Positions 42,618 through 53,377 of a stretch of DNA of 64,000 bases are shown here, piece by piece (the first letter of the stretch is position 1; each line of letters opens with the position of its first letter). The notes below the pieces were generated by a model that was given only the letters and a program-made list of their open reading frames with translations, had not been told where the DNA came from and did not search any database. The stretch is from Sthenelais limicola (Eukaryota > Annelida > Polychaeta > Phyllodocida > Sigalionidae), in NCBI GenBank assembly GCA_942159475.1, contig OW804095.1, positions 154,830,536 to 154,894,535 of the forward strand, read 5' to 3'. A program made the translations under genes and the position numbers.

Positions 42618-42992
42618 AAATGATCCTCATACTTAAACTTCATGTCTTCACTTTAACACTTGAAGCCTGTCAGCCCCGGGTTAATCCCAGCCTGTGAGGC
42701 GGGCATCTAACTAATAGCCAGCTAGTTATTAAACCATATCATTCAATGCTGCCACATGAGTCTAGGTATAAATCATATTTGTGATTCTATTTGCTGGTGG
42801 AATGAGTTACTCGGTGTTGGGATGATTCAATCTCCTCCTCCGCGCCTAATCCTATTCCTCATTAGGATAGATTGAAGGCTTCTCAACCACCTATAGATGG
42901 TGGCACCACAACACGGCCACAAATGGGAAATCATTTGTAGGAATTGTTGTGTCTGTGGTGAGGTGGTGTGGTCACTAGTATCTGCTGCTCGT
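42618..42992. other. Unannotated spacer
   Basis: No supported feature. Confidence 0.4.
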
Positions 42993-43253
42993 GGGTCAGA
43001 TTTTCAGAAAATGTACAATTGTAGGGGAGGTGTGAGGGATGTGCACTTGGCAGCTCTACACATTTAGGGAATTCTGCTAAATTAGGTTGAAAATACCGGG
43101 TAGCCTATAATCTAAGTATATTTGGGTTCGCATTGACTTATAGTATCAGTTCTGTAATGTTAAACTGTATTTTGAAGCTCGTTTTTGTCTTAGATGTGGG
43201 TTATTTGAGAGGATTGGCGAAGTTGAATTGTACATTTTCTGAAAGTATGACCC
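42993..43253 (-). mobile_element. MITE-1 copy 10, with insertion
   Basis: Reverse orientation. About 24 extra bp (TAGGGGAGGTGTGAGGGATG + TGCA) sit just inside the left terminal repeat; the rest follows the consensus. Confidence 0.8.
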
Positions 43254-43304
43254 TAGTGTTACTGGACAGTGAAGCTCTTGCAGTGGTCACAGGTCTTCAA
43301 CAAT

Positions 43305-43538
43305 AGGGGATTTTGCATGTGACACTGCTCATGTCTGTTAAAGATCATCATGTCATGATGGGAAAGATGGAGGGTTGTATTATGGAAACATGTATAACAT
43401 ATATTAACATTAGAGCACTGATAAATAATTCATGCTGAACTTGACATGTTTTCTATAGATTTTACACTGTACCATTAGTCCCATAATTCCATGCGAATCA
43501 AGATTCAAAATGGCGGCTATGCAAATTCACCAAATTAT
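43305..43538 (+). repeat. R3 dispersed repeat, copy 2
   Basis: Matches 14.3 and 62.3 kb: ATTAGAGCACTGATAAATAA, GACATGTTTTCTATAGATTT, TCCATGCGAATCAAGATTCA. AAAATGGCGGCT near 43,507 is a full YY1-consensus word. Confidence 0.6.
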
Positions 43539-43545
43539 GAAATAA

Positions 43546-43575
43546 TTCAACCCAATTCAAAACCTCTTTTATTGG
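43546..43575 (-). mobile_element. Non-LTR-type 3' tail (inverted)
   Basis: (ATTCAACCCA) then ATTCAAAACCTCTTTTATTG; same architecture as the tails at 19,489 and 21,501. Confidence 0.45.
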
Positions 43576-44130
43576 TATCTAAGGGTGTTATATAAATAGG
43601 AGCCATACATCTGAATATAAATCCAGGTCTTCCAGTATTTGTTCCTTAACTACCGGGTGTGGGTCAGAGTTCCTTAACTACCGGGTGTGGGTTAGAGTTA
43701 ACAGTAATTGTAGGTTAGTTACAGAACATCCTTGCCTAATTTACTTCTGAGTTTCTTAACATACGAGGTTTCATAATTTCCAGTTAGCAAAAACAAATAT
43801 TCAAATTAAACAAATCATATATATATATTTGGTTAAGGGTTTTTAACATTCAAAATAATGTAGCAAATTATAAAACCTTTCATAATGTCCAGTTTGCAAT
43901 ACAAATGTACAATAGTGGAATTTGTTGGTTTGCACCTTGCTGCTGCCCACCTGTAGGCAGCAGGTGTAGATGTGAGATATTGGATACCAGCTGTAGTAAC
44001 ATGGCTTCCATTAATAGGTGTAACTGAAGCCCTGGCAGTGAGCGTGGTGCATCTCAGGCTCTTACCGGCTGCCTTGTCACACCAGACTCATAGCTTTTGG
44101 TAAAACGCATGGGGTGGCCCTGAGTGACCA
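43576..44130. other. Low-copy DNA
   Basis: TTCCTTAACTACCGGGTGTG is duplicated at 43,642 and 43,670. Nothing else supported. Confidence 0.4.
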
Positions 44131-44566
44131 TGTATTGGTCAAGGCAGTCCTGGTAGCTCAGTGAGTGACCATGTATTGGTCAAGGCAGTCCTGGTAGCTC
44201 AGTGAGTGACCATGTATTGGTCAAGGCAGCCCTGGTAGCTCAGTGAGTGACCATGGGTAGATGTATTGGTCAAGGCAGGCCTGGTAGCTCAGTGAGTGAC
44301 CATGTATTGGTCAAGGCAGGCCTGGTAGCTCAGTGAGTGACCATGGGTAGATGTATTGGTCAAGGCAGCCCTGGTAGCTCAGTGAGTGACCATGGGTATA
44401 TGTATTGGTCAAGGCAGTCCTGGTAGCTCAGTGAGTGACCATGGGTTGGTCAAGGCAGCCCTGGTAGCTCAGTGAGTGACCATGTATTGGTCAAGGCAGG
44501 CCTGGTAGCTCAGTGAGTGACCATGTATTGGTCAAGGCAGTCCTGGTAGCTCAGTGAGTGACCATT
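44131..44566 (+). repeat. ~41 bp minisatellite with tRNA A-box-like core
   Basis: About ten units of CTGGTAGCTCAGTGAGTGAC + CATGTATTGGTCAAGGCAGT; some have GGGTAGATG inserted. TAGCTCAGTGAG differs from the Pol III A-box consensus TRGCNNAGYNGG at one position. Confidence 0.92.
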
Positions 44567-44584
44567 GGTTGATGTATCGTGGAG

Positions 44585-44870
44585 ATGGGGGGGGGGGGGG
44601 GGTTGAGAGGGAAGAGACAGAGTGGTTCAGGCCATATATCTACCCCATGTCACCCCATGTGAATGTGGGTTCATTAGACACAAAGGGCCTTAGTCAGGAA
44701 CCAGACCTTATTCTCCCTCACCCCGCCCCCCCCCCCACCCCTCCACCCTTCCCCCTCTCCCTCCACCCTCCATCCCCCCTCCACCCTCACCCCTCACCCT
44801 CCACCCTCCATTCCCCCTCCCCCTCACCCCTCACCCCGGCCCCCTCCATCCCCCCTCACCCCGGCCCATT
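44585..44870. repeat. G run and C-rich tract
   Basis: G homopolymer at 44,587-44,603, then CACCCCTCCACCC-type words 44,716-44,868. Confidence 0.75.
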
Positions 44871-44989
44871 GTCTTGTTGTCTGCTGACACCAATACTGAC
44901 TAGCGGCCGTGTTGTGGTGCAGTGGTATATAGATAGGTGCATGAGACGCCTGGAGGACGCAGGTAATCAGACTAATTGGTAGGATTAGC

Positions 44990-45040
44990 GGATAATAGTC
45001 CATGACAACATATAATAGTCCATGACAACATATAATTTAA
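44990..45040. repeat. Two-unit 25 bp duplication
   Basis: TAATAGTCCATGACAACATA occurs twice. Confidence 0.8.
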
Positions 45041-45079
45041 ATCCCAGCACGTGCGGCTCTAATTGTGAACAACACAAAT

Positions 45080-45560
45080 GATGAAATCTTCTCTCTTTCT
45101 TCTCTCTTTCTCTCTTTCTTCTCTCTTTCTCTCTTTCTCTCTTTCTCCTTGCTCTCTTTTTTCTTTCTCTCTGTCTCCTTTCTTTCTCTTTCTTCTCACT
45201 CTTTCTCCTTGCTCTCTCTCTCTCTCTTTTTCTCTTTCTCTCTTTCTTCTCTCTTTCTTCTCTCTTTCTCTCTTTCTTCTTGCTCTTTTTCTTCTTTCTC
45301 TCTCTCTTTCTCCTTGCTCTCTTTCTTCTCTCTCTCTGTCTCGTTTCTTTCTCTTTCTGCTCGCTATCTCTTTCTACTTTCTCTTTCTCTCCCCTCTTAC
45401 TCCTCTCTCTCCTTGTTCTTTCTCTCTCTCTTTCTCCTTTCTCTTTCCACTCTCTCCTATGCCTGTCTTGCTCATTTCCCTCTCTTCCCTCCTCTTCTTT
45501 CTCTCTACTCTTCCCCATGTCTCTCCTCTTTCTGTCTTCCCCTGTTCTTCTGCCCATCTC
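45080..45560. repeat. CTTT/CT-rich pyrimidine tract
   Basis: TCTCTTTCTTCTCTCTTTCT-type repeats. Several open frames on both strands are artefacts of composition. Confidence 0.92.
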
Positions 45561-45574
45561 TGTTTGCTCGCCAG

Positions 45575-45750
45575 TAGAAAGTTCATCAGGACTGCTGGGA
45601 TCCTTTGTGCTAACATCTAAACAGGATTAATGTACATCAAACACAAGGCAATCGCACGCCCATGTCTCTCCCACAATCTCTGGTTCTTGTTTTTGTGTAT
45701 TTCTTGTTGCCGTTTGAATAAAATGAGTTTTACAGACAATGTGTTTCTTG
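45575..45750 (+). other. Possible 3' terminal exon
   Basis: The pyrimidine tract ends CATCTCTGTTTGCTCGCCAG (AG 45,573-45,574). The frame that follows reads VESSSGLLGSFVLTSKQD and ends TAA at 45,628-45,630. A canonical AATAAA lies at 45,717-45,722, followed ~18 nt later by GT/T-rich TGTGTTTCTTGT, the expected order for cleavage and polyadenylation. Only 18 codons, family not recognised, and the acceptor's tract is a microsatellite. Also possible: a retroposed 3' end. Confidence 0.25.
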
Positions 45751-46190
45751 TACTGAGTTCTACATCATGTATTCATGTGTGGATCTAATATTCACATTCA
45801 ACTCAAATATTAATATCTAGGCATAAAGTGTAAAGGTATTTTTTAGTTAGCCATAAGTTTGTCTAGCCATGTATTTGTCTAGTTCCCTTATGGATTAGCC
45901 TGACTGATGTCTTGCTCATTATACTATTCTGTTTAAAGGAGTTAAAATCTCCATCAGGATTACCTGAGTATGGCAATGTTTCGTTCTAATGCTTTGGAAT
46001 AATAAATACATTAAATAAATATCTTCCTGTGTTAGCTTTCTTTATTAACTGTAGGAAACTCAGCAGAAGTCAGCATCGCCTTTTTCCACTCGTAGTTAGA
46101 AATTGTTACGTACTTCTGATGATGATAAAGATAAATATATTATATATTTTTGTCAACAATTGTTAGTTTGTATTTCTGTAATGTATTTTT
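45751..46190. other. Intron-like A/T-rich DNA
   Basis: No supported feature before the splice-like site at 46,225. Confidence 0.4.
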
Positions 46191-46194
46191 GTGA

Positions 46195-46260
46195 AACTAA
46201 TCTTGTTTATTCTCTGTTTTTGTAGGTAAGTTATGGCGGGTGCGGTGCCGGGTTGTGAGT
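46195..46260 (+). promoter_or_regulatory. Putative recursive splice site RS2 with RS-exon
   Basis: AACTAAT (branch-point-like) lies ~26 nt before the AG; TTGTTTATTCTCTGTTTTTG then TAG ends at 46,225; GTAAGTT follows at once. A second donor GTGAGTAAAC starts at 46,255, leaving a 29 nt potential exon (46,226-46,254). Branch-to-AG distance, junction and downstream donor are almost the same as at RS1 although the surrounding sequence is unrelated. ATGGCGGG just after the junction is incidental. Confidence 0.55.
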
Positions 46261-46314
46261 AAACGTTAAACGTGTATTATAACCTACCCACCAGTACTAC
46301 TGGCTCTACTATAA

Positions 46315-46513
46315 AGGGTGGTCTCCACTGGTTGCGGTAAGCTCTGCGGTAACTTTTGCGATGGTTTGTGCTGGTTCTGTAGGTGGTGAGGAATGACAAG
46401 GTCCTGCCTACATGTTTCACTGGCCATGTAGGCAGGACCTCGCCACTTCTCAACAACACAGCACCATTGCAAGGCTTACCGCGGAGCTTACCACAGCCAG
46501 TGGAGACCACCCT
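46315..46513. mobile_element. Fold-back MITE (MITE-4), copy 2
   Basis: 199 bp, self-complementary: AGGGTGGTCTCCACTGG ... CCAGTGGAGACCACCCT, with centre AGGTCCTGCCTACATG facing CATGTAGGCAGGACCT. TAA stands on both sides (46,312-46,314 and 46,514-46,516), a 3 bp TWA-type duplication as in PIF/Harbinger elements; the superfamily call is an inference. Confidence 0.75.
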
Positions 46514-46635
46514 TAACATACCCACCTGTATACATACCCACATATACTATAACATACCCACCTGTTATATACATACCCACCTGTATACATACCCACCTGT
46601 ATACATACCCACATTTACTACAGTATACCCATCAT
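46514..46635. repeat. CATACCCAC(C)TGTATA repeats
   Basis: Five to six irregular copies of ATACATACCCACCTGTAT. Confidence 0.7.
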
Positions 46636-46995
46636 ACATGTGGTGGACAGTGTGACTTCTACCATCAAATCTCTTTACTTGTCTAATTTCTGTCATTTTC
46701 TAAGTTAATTAATTAAATTGTTTTCAGTTTAAATTGGATCTTTTCAAATTTATTACACTTGTAAAGTTAGAATAAATGAGAAATAGAATAAATAAAATAG
46801 GTGAGTAGGATTTGAACATGAGGCAAACGAATATCCTGGGGGCGGGCTGGCCAAGTATAAAGACAAAGTCTGGCTAGAAACTATTATAATGTCACACACA
46901 ACAGAGGCAGTCTTTCAAATTGAAATTATGGATCAGGTCCAAGAATATCTCACGCGACCCAGGAAGGAAAATAAATGAGAATTTTATAAACGGGA
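46636..46995. other. Unannotated spacer
   Basis: No supported feature. Confidence 0.4.
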
Positions 46996-46999
46996 AAAA

Positions 47000-47912
47000 C
47001 ACGTTGTCATTCCTTCCCCTCCTCCTCCTTCTCTATCTCTTCCTGTCCTCCTGAGTCATCTATCCTGGTGTCTAGCTTTGTTCTCTGCCTGTCTCTCCTC
47101 TTCTTCCCTCCTGTATCCCCCTCCCCTCCTCCTTCTCTTCATACACTTATATCTCTTTCCCTCCCCTCCTTCCCCCCTCTCTCTCTTTACTCCTCCCCCT
47201 TCCCCCTTCTCCCCCTCTCTCTCTCTCTTCCCTCCTCTCCCCTAACCCCTATCCGTCTCCCCTCACACTTCTCCTCCCTACTTTCCCTTCTCCTCCCCTC
47301 CTCCCCCTCCTCCTTTCCTCCCCCTCTATTCTCCCCCTCCCCTTCTCCTCTCCCCTCCCCCTCCCCTCTCCCCCCTCACCCTCTCTCCTCCTCGCTCCCT
47401 CTCTCCCCTCCCCCTCCCCTCTGTCCTCTCTCTCCTCTCTCCTCTATCTCCCTCTCTCTCCTCTCTCCTCTATCTCCCTCTCTCTCCTCTGCTAGTGCTA
47501 GGGGTGCTAGGGGAGGGAGCTCTCTCCCTCTCTCCTCTCTCTCCTCTCCTCTGTCCTCTCTCTCCTCTCTCCTCTATCTCCCTCTCTCTCCTCTCTCCTC
47601 TATCTCCCTCTCTCTCCTCTCTCCTCACTCTCCTCTCTCCCCTCTCTCCTCTCTCTCCTCTCTCCTCTATCTCCCTCTCTCTCCTCTCTCCTCACTCTCC
47701 TCTCTCCCCTCTCTCCTCTCTCTCCTCCTCTCTCCCCTCCTCTCTCCCCTCCCATCCCCTCCTCTCTCCCCCTCCCCCTCTCCCCTCCTCTCTTCCCTCC
47801 CCCTCTATCCTCCCCCTATCCCCTCCTCTCTTCCCTCTTCCCTCCCCTCCCCCTCTCCCCTCCTCTCTCCCCTCCACCCCCCTCTATCCTCTCTCCTCTC
47901 CCCTTACACAGA
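47000..47912. repeat. CT-rich microsatellite domain
   Basis: Pyrimidine-rich, interrupted at 47,493-47,520 by GCTAGTGCTAGGGGTGCTAG, the unit of the G-rich array at 48.5 kb. Confidence 0.93.
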
Positions 47913-48545
47913 GCCTATATACTCAGCCCAGTGAAGCAGAATCCTAATTAAATCTCCTCTCCGCCGCCAGGAGGTTGAGGGGGCAGTGTGAGCCAGCAGA
48001 GCCCCTAGCGGGCATGCCATTACTATCATAATGCAATCATGAACAAACAAATGATGGCGACATTTAATTACATTCTCCCCAGTCGCTACCGCGGGGAGCG
48101 GCGGGGCTCGCGACACGATGTACGAGTTACTGCTATACAGGCTTGTCTCTCTACTGTATCTGGGCCTGCTGTATACTGCCGTATTCAAGTAGTATACTTC
48201 TATCTATTCCTAGTCTTCCCTGCCTTGAACGATCCTATAACCACATTTGGCAGGGTCTAAAGGGATTAAAAACCTTCATTTCCTAGTATACTGTTAATGG
48301 GTTAATGACTGACATTGAGGGGTTCCTGGTATTAATATGTGTAGACTCTGCCTTGGTGTTATAGGCCCTGGCAGTGGCTATAATGTGTGTGGTCACCTCC
48401 CCCCCCCCCCACACACCATGGAGGCTTGTCTCTAGCTCCTCCTGTAAGCCTGGTCCAGCTTTCATCAGGAGGAAGACTTTATCCCCTATAGACAGGACTA
48501 GACCCTGGAGGAGGAAGGGGGGAGTGACCATCACATCCCGGAGTG
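47913..48545. other. Low-copy, locally GC-rich DNA
   Basis: A CCCCAG|TCGCTACCGCGGGGAGCG stretch at 48,076 looks acceptor-like and CpG-rich; a 73-codon frame crosses it (48,039-48,260) without a recognisable domain. Not called as a gene. Confidence 0.3.
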
Positions 48546-48547
48546 GA

Positions 48548-48988
48548 GGGCTAGGGGGGCTAGGGGAGGGCTAGGGGAGGGCTAGGGGGGCTAGGGGAGG
48601 GCTAGGGGGGTAGGGGGCTAGGGGGGTAGGGGGCTAGGGGGGCTAGGGGGGATAGGGGGGCTAGGGGAGTGTTAGGGGAGGGCTAGCGGGGCTAGGGGAG
48701 GGCTAGGGGAAGGCTAGGCGGGCTAGGGGAGAGCTAGGGGTGCTAGGGGTGCTAGGGGAGGGCTAGGGGGCTAGGGGAGGGCTAGGGGTGCTAGGGGTGC
48801 TAGGGGAGGGAGCTAGAGGAGGGCTAGGGGGGCTAGGGGTGCTAGGGGTGCTAGGGGAGGGCTAGGGGCTAGGGAAGGGAGCTAGGGGAGGGCTAGGGGC
48901 TAGGGAAGGGAGCTAGGGGTGCTAGGGGAGGGAGCTAGAGGAGGGCTAGGGGAGCTAGAGGAAGGCTAGGGGGGCTAGGGGAGGGCTA
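48548..48988. repeat. (GCTAGGGG)n G-rich array
   Basis: Irregular GCTAGGGG/AGGGCTAGGGG words over 440 bp. Four-G runs every 8-12 bp give strong G-quadruplex potential. Confidence 0.95.
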
Positions 48989-49255
48989 GGGGGTGTATGT
49001 TTAGACTTGAGAAATTTAGATTTGAACATAATTCAATTGCACACCATCAAGATTTTTATTCCCGCCTGCCCCTCCTGCGTTATTATACAACCCCTTTAAA
49101 CGCTTCTTCTGGGATTTAATTTTCAAATTTTAGAATAATTCCGCACCATGAGATTGGATCCTTACATCCCACATAGCTCCCAGCCTCCCTCCCTGTAGCC
49201 CGGCCATTGCTCCAGCATCGATTAAAGAGGAATGTTTTCTTTTCTGTTTTCTGTT
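48989..49255. other. Unannotated spacer
   Basis: No supported feature. Confidence 0.4.
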
Positions 49256-49515
49256 TTCTTCCCCTCCCCCCTCCCCCGGGTGTCCCCCCCCCGTCCCCCC
49301 TCCCCGTCCCCCCGTCCCCCCCCCGGGTGCCTAAGTGGCTGATGTAGGCTGATTGTGGCGGGAAACATGCGAGCCACGGAAAGACTGACTTCAGCTTTTT
49401 GCCTCGACTTAATCCGACTTAGCGGGGTCAATAGGTCAAGTGATGTGGGGACATGCAAGGGGGGGGCGGGGGAAGGGGAGGGGGGAGGTGGGGGAGGGGG
49501 AGGGGGACAGAGTAA
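49256..49515. repeat. C-rich then G-rich imperfect inverted tracts
   Basis: CCCCTCCCCCCTCCCCCGGG-type DNA at 49,260-49,325 faces GGGGGGGCGGGGGAAGGGGA-type DNA at 49,459-49,508; a large hairpin is possible. Confidence 0.6.
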
Positions 49516-50127
49516 GTCGAGGCAGGTTTTAAATGATGTTGTTTTACCAAACAATAGCGCGACTCAAAGTCTAAAAAGCTACAGAGCCAATGCGCATGCC
49601 TGGAGTGAAGGATTATGGGATGGAGTTATTGCTAGAGATTATTGGGATTTAAACAAATCAATTCAACATCTGTTCAACTGCTATGGGGGAGGTGGGGGGA
49701 GGGGGGTAAGACAGATTAGAGTATAGTTCTAGCCATGAAGAAGAGGTTAAAGAAGCTAAATTAAATTATTAATCACCGTAATCAATGGTCAGAATAGTCG
49801 GTCATAGTGGTCAGTCAGAGAGGTCAGTCAGAGTGGTCCTAAGTGATCCTTCCCTGCTCTTGTGCAATAGCCAGGACCTCGATAAACAAACAATATTGAG
49901 TATGAATGAAACAGAAATAGGACAAGAATGAAGAAATAACCATGGGATTATAAATGGACTTTATGTCTTGAAGTTACAAAAAGAGACAAATCATGGATAT
50001 AGACGGAACAGTAGTTGTCCTTGCATCAAGTTAGAGTGAGCAGAACAGGAGTTGCTGCATTCCCCTCTAATAGACGTATGCATCCATGGGGTCTAATGGG
50101 AAATATAGGAGTGAGTGAGAGAGTGAG
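49516..50127. other. Low-copy DNA
   Basis: TGGTCAGTCAGAG words recur near 49,808-49,836. No gene supported. Confidence 0.4.
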
Positions 50128-50275
50128 ATTGGTTGCTTTACACCCTTATCAACACATTTAATATGGTTATAGCAAGGGCGGGAGAGCTGAGAGGGAGGCA
50201 GTTTATGATCATACCAAGGAAATAGAGATAGAGAAGAAGGGAGAGAGACAGAGAAAAAGAGAGGGAAAGGCACTT
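50128..50275 (-). repeat. Solo R4 unit with head, inverted
   Basis: Reverse complement of the R4 unit plus the TTATTTCC...GATCATAAAC head and CT run that start the array at 8.48 kb. Confidence 0.75.
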
Positions 50276-50507
50276 TATGGTCATACCCAGGACCCAGTGA
50301 AATATAGGAAATCAACTTTTAAAGTTATGAAGAAGTGCCAAAGAATACACAACCAGCAGGATTAATGTCTCATACAATGTGAAGCCATTAAATGGTGGAT
50401 GTTAATGACTGAGCCCGGCGAGGGACACACAGCCTGAGCAGCTCGCTGTGTCTATTTATAGCACAGAGCTGCTCGCATTCCAGCACGTGCTGCACGCTCA
50501 CATGTGC

Positions 50508-51180
50508 TGCTCCTGCTCCTGTTCTTCCTCCTCCTCCCACTCACACACTTTTCTTCTCTTCTTGCTTCTCCTGCTCCTGCTCCTGCTCCTCCTGCTCCTG
50601 CTCCTCCTGCTCCTCCCGCTCCTTCTCTTGTTCCTTTTCCTCCGCCTCTTTCTGCTCCTTTTCCTCCACCTCTTGCTCCTCCACCTGCTGCTCCTCTTCC
50701 TCTTCCTGTTCCTCCTCCTCCTCCTGTACCTGCTCATTTCCTTGCTCTTCCCCTTCCTCCTGCTCCTCCTCCTATTTCTCTGCTTCCACCACGTCATCAT
50801 CCCCCTTCACTTCCGCCCCTCCTGCTCCTCTTCCTCAACTTCCACCTCCTCCGCCCTCTTCTCTTTCTCCTCCTTCCCCATCCCTTCCTCTTCCTCCCCC
50901 TTCTCTCCCTCCTCCCCCTTCTCTACTTCCTCCCCTTCTCTCCCTTCTCTCCCTCCTCCCCCTTCTCTCCCTTCTCTCCCTCCTCCCCCTTCTCTCCCCT
51001 TCTCTCCATTCTCCCCCTTCTCTCTCATCCTTCTTCTCTCCCTCCTCCCCCTCCTCCCCCTCCTCCCCTTCTCTCCCTCCTCCCCCTTCTCTCCCTCCTC
51101 CCCCTCCTCCCCCTCCTCCCCTTCTCTCCCTTCTCCCCCTTCTCTCTCATCCTTCTTCTCTCCCTCGTCCCCCTATCCCC
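50508..51180. repeat. CTC/CTTCTCC pyrimidine tract (copy A)
   Basis: Imperfect TGCTCCTCCT then CTCCCCCTTCTCTCCCTC repeats, ~670 bp. The corresponding tract in copy B (55,620-56,075) is shorter, mainly by lost repeat units. Confidence 0.92.
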
Positions 51181-52315
51181 CAGAACACACTGCGAGTTAG
51201 ATCTTATCTGACATGTTGTATTTGTTGTTGTTTGATTCTATTAATCTTGCTTTTCATGATTTCATGATGTTGAATCACGCTGTCCACCAACAAATTTAAA
51301 ATTCATATATAAAATGGAGAAATAAAATAGCGTTAAAATAAATAAGTGTAAATAGTTGTACGGTTTTATGAGTAAATATTCATTAAATACTCTATGTACT
51401 TCAATATCTTTCTACAAACGTTAAATGCACCCGTAAGTTCTTCACATCATATGAACTTTTTATTGGATATTTTCAAGTTGGCTTTTTCTCAACTTTAATA
51501 TTGAATGAAATTACATGTTTTCTATTCGAGTACATAAACTATTTGCTTGTTTTTGATGATGCCATTTAGTAGAAAATAGTTTTTGAATTTTGGATGTTTT
51601 TTCTACCTTGGCATGGAGATATTTTGTAACTTTTTCTCTGTATTTCTTAGAGAAGATTTAGAATTTAAATAAAATATTAACTAAAATCTTGACATTATTA
51701 TCGTTACTATTCCTCCCCTATACGGCTTTACTTCATGAAGACATACGTATGTAAAAGTTTATAAATTATTACATTAATCCTTAACTAATTATTATAATCT
51801 TAATTATTAACTATACTTTCCTTAGTTATCATTAAGTATATGTCTGTATTCTTGGGTTAGGCCACGGACAAAAGGACAACCAACATTGTTTCACAATTTC
51901 TTAAGAATTTAACAAAATTAGCAAATAAGACAAAATCTTTAACTTTATACACATGTATTTCGTAACCCACTAAAGCTAAGAATAATAATTGATATAAATG
52001 ATTCGATTTCTTACAAATTAAGCCAAATCCTATCAAATAAGGTAGATGAAATATCAAATCAAAATTAATCCAACTGAAAAATTAATCCTAAACTTTTCCC
52101 TTGTGTTTAATTACTCTTGTCATTATATTGTGATTTAGGATTCATTGCTTAATAATTTTAAGAAATATCTCGCACTTGATTTTAAAAAGAATTCATGCTT
52201 AAACTGAACAATTTGTGAATTTCTAGTTAAACAAACGGAGAAAAATAAAAACAAGATAGAAATTGTTTATGAGTTGTGGCCTAACCCGTACCTATAATTA
52301 CAACTTATAATTCTT
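51181..52315. other. A/T-rich intron-like DNA (copy A)
   Basis: No gene. A strong acceptor-like TTTTTCTCTGTATTTCTTAG ends at 51,650 with AATAAA 18 nt later (51,668), giving no room for coding. Confidence 0.45.
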
Positions 52316-52449
52316 AATTAATTGACAAATATTTACTTATTTTTTTCCTTTTTTTCCTCTTTTCTGTAGGTAAGTTTGGACTCGGTTGTTTCTGTTTACG
52401 GGGAATGGTGCATGGTGTTAATTACCTTTATACACAGCGGGGGTGAGTA
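52316..52449 (+). promoter_or_regulatory. Putative recursive splice site RS3 with RS-exon (copy A)
   Basis: The best pyrimidine tract of the three: TTTTTTTCCTTTTTTTCCTC then TTTTCTGTAG ending at 52,369, with GTAAGTTT following directly. TTGAC/TTAAT branch-point-like words lie ~45 nt upstream. A second donor GTGAGTATG starts at 52,443, defining a 73 nt potential exon (52,370-52,442) whose frame is open (VSLDSVVSVYGEW...). Confidence 0.6.
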
Positions 52450-52993
52450 TGGGCCAACTCTCCTCACCTGGAGGCCAAAATAGACCACTTCCTGTACCCA
52501 CTGCGCATGTCAGGACCGCAAAGGATCATGGGAGCTATTCTAGCTCACTTCCTGTCATCAGTCTCACTGACACAATGTTCATGAAATGTTTCAACAGAGA
52601 AGGCAGATGAGTTAAAGAATTTTGTCGAAAACATTTTTTTCAAAGTTTGCTAACATTACAAAGTTTCTAGAATTTACAGAAACATTTTCTTCTAAACAAA
52701 TCTGTTCTAAATGCAAAAAAATGGGAACAATGTAAGAGTTCCCATATTATGAATTAAATATTTTATATTTTTGTGAGTAATTCTGGCTGTAATATTTGAA
52801 CATTTCATACTAATTATAAAAAAACACGTTCCCACATTCCTCTGCGGTTCTTGGTGACCAAGTGGTTACATCAAATGATCTATTGTTGGTACAAACTGCG
52901 GGGCGCAGACCTATAGAGGTGGCACAGCCCGCCTCCTGGTACCAGGTAGGTGCAACCTATAGATGGACAATGTACAATACAGCAGCAATGGCT
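52450..52993. other. Intron-like DNA (copy A)
   Basis: No supported feature. Confidence 0.4.
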
Positions 52994-53377
52994 AAAGTCG
53001 CCTCAAAATGTGCAAATCGCCTTTACAATCGTATCATAATGCCTCAAATTTAAGACAAAACTGTATTTCGAATAGTTACTACATCCACTGAGATATTCTT
53101 GGCTTACATCAGCTCTAGTCTGATTAAGACCCTGCCCACACTCAGCCGATTTGCTTCCCGATTGCCCCCCGATTTGGGTCTCCCGATGAATCCTATTAAC
53201 TCATTTCAAAGGCTGGTTTTGAAATAACATAAACCAGGATTGGAAATGAAATCCTAGGATTCATCGGAAGACCCAAATCGGGGGACAATCGGGAGGCAAA
53301 TCGGCTGAGTGTGGGCAGGGTATTAGTAGATTTTACTAAATGCAATGCAATGCCAATTGTACATTTTGGGACGACTT
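52994..53377 (+). mobile_element. MITE-1 relative carrying nested fold-back (copy A)
   Basis: Outer ends AAGTCGCCTCAAAATGTGCA and TTGTACATTTTGGGACGACTT are inverted repeats related to MITE-1. Inside, 53,129-53,321 is a fold-back element (MITE-5): ACCCTGCCCACACTCAGCCG facing CGGCTGAGTGTGGGCAGGGT. Confidence 0.75.

Noticed and set aside
51630..51680. Strong acceptor followed by AATAAA as a terminal exon
   Set aside because: Only 18 nt separate them and no coding is possible; left as a note in the block description.
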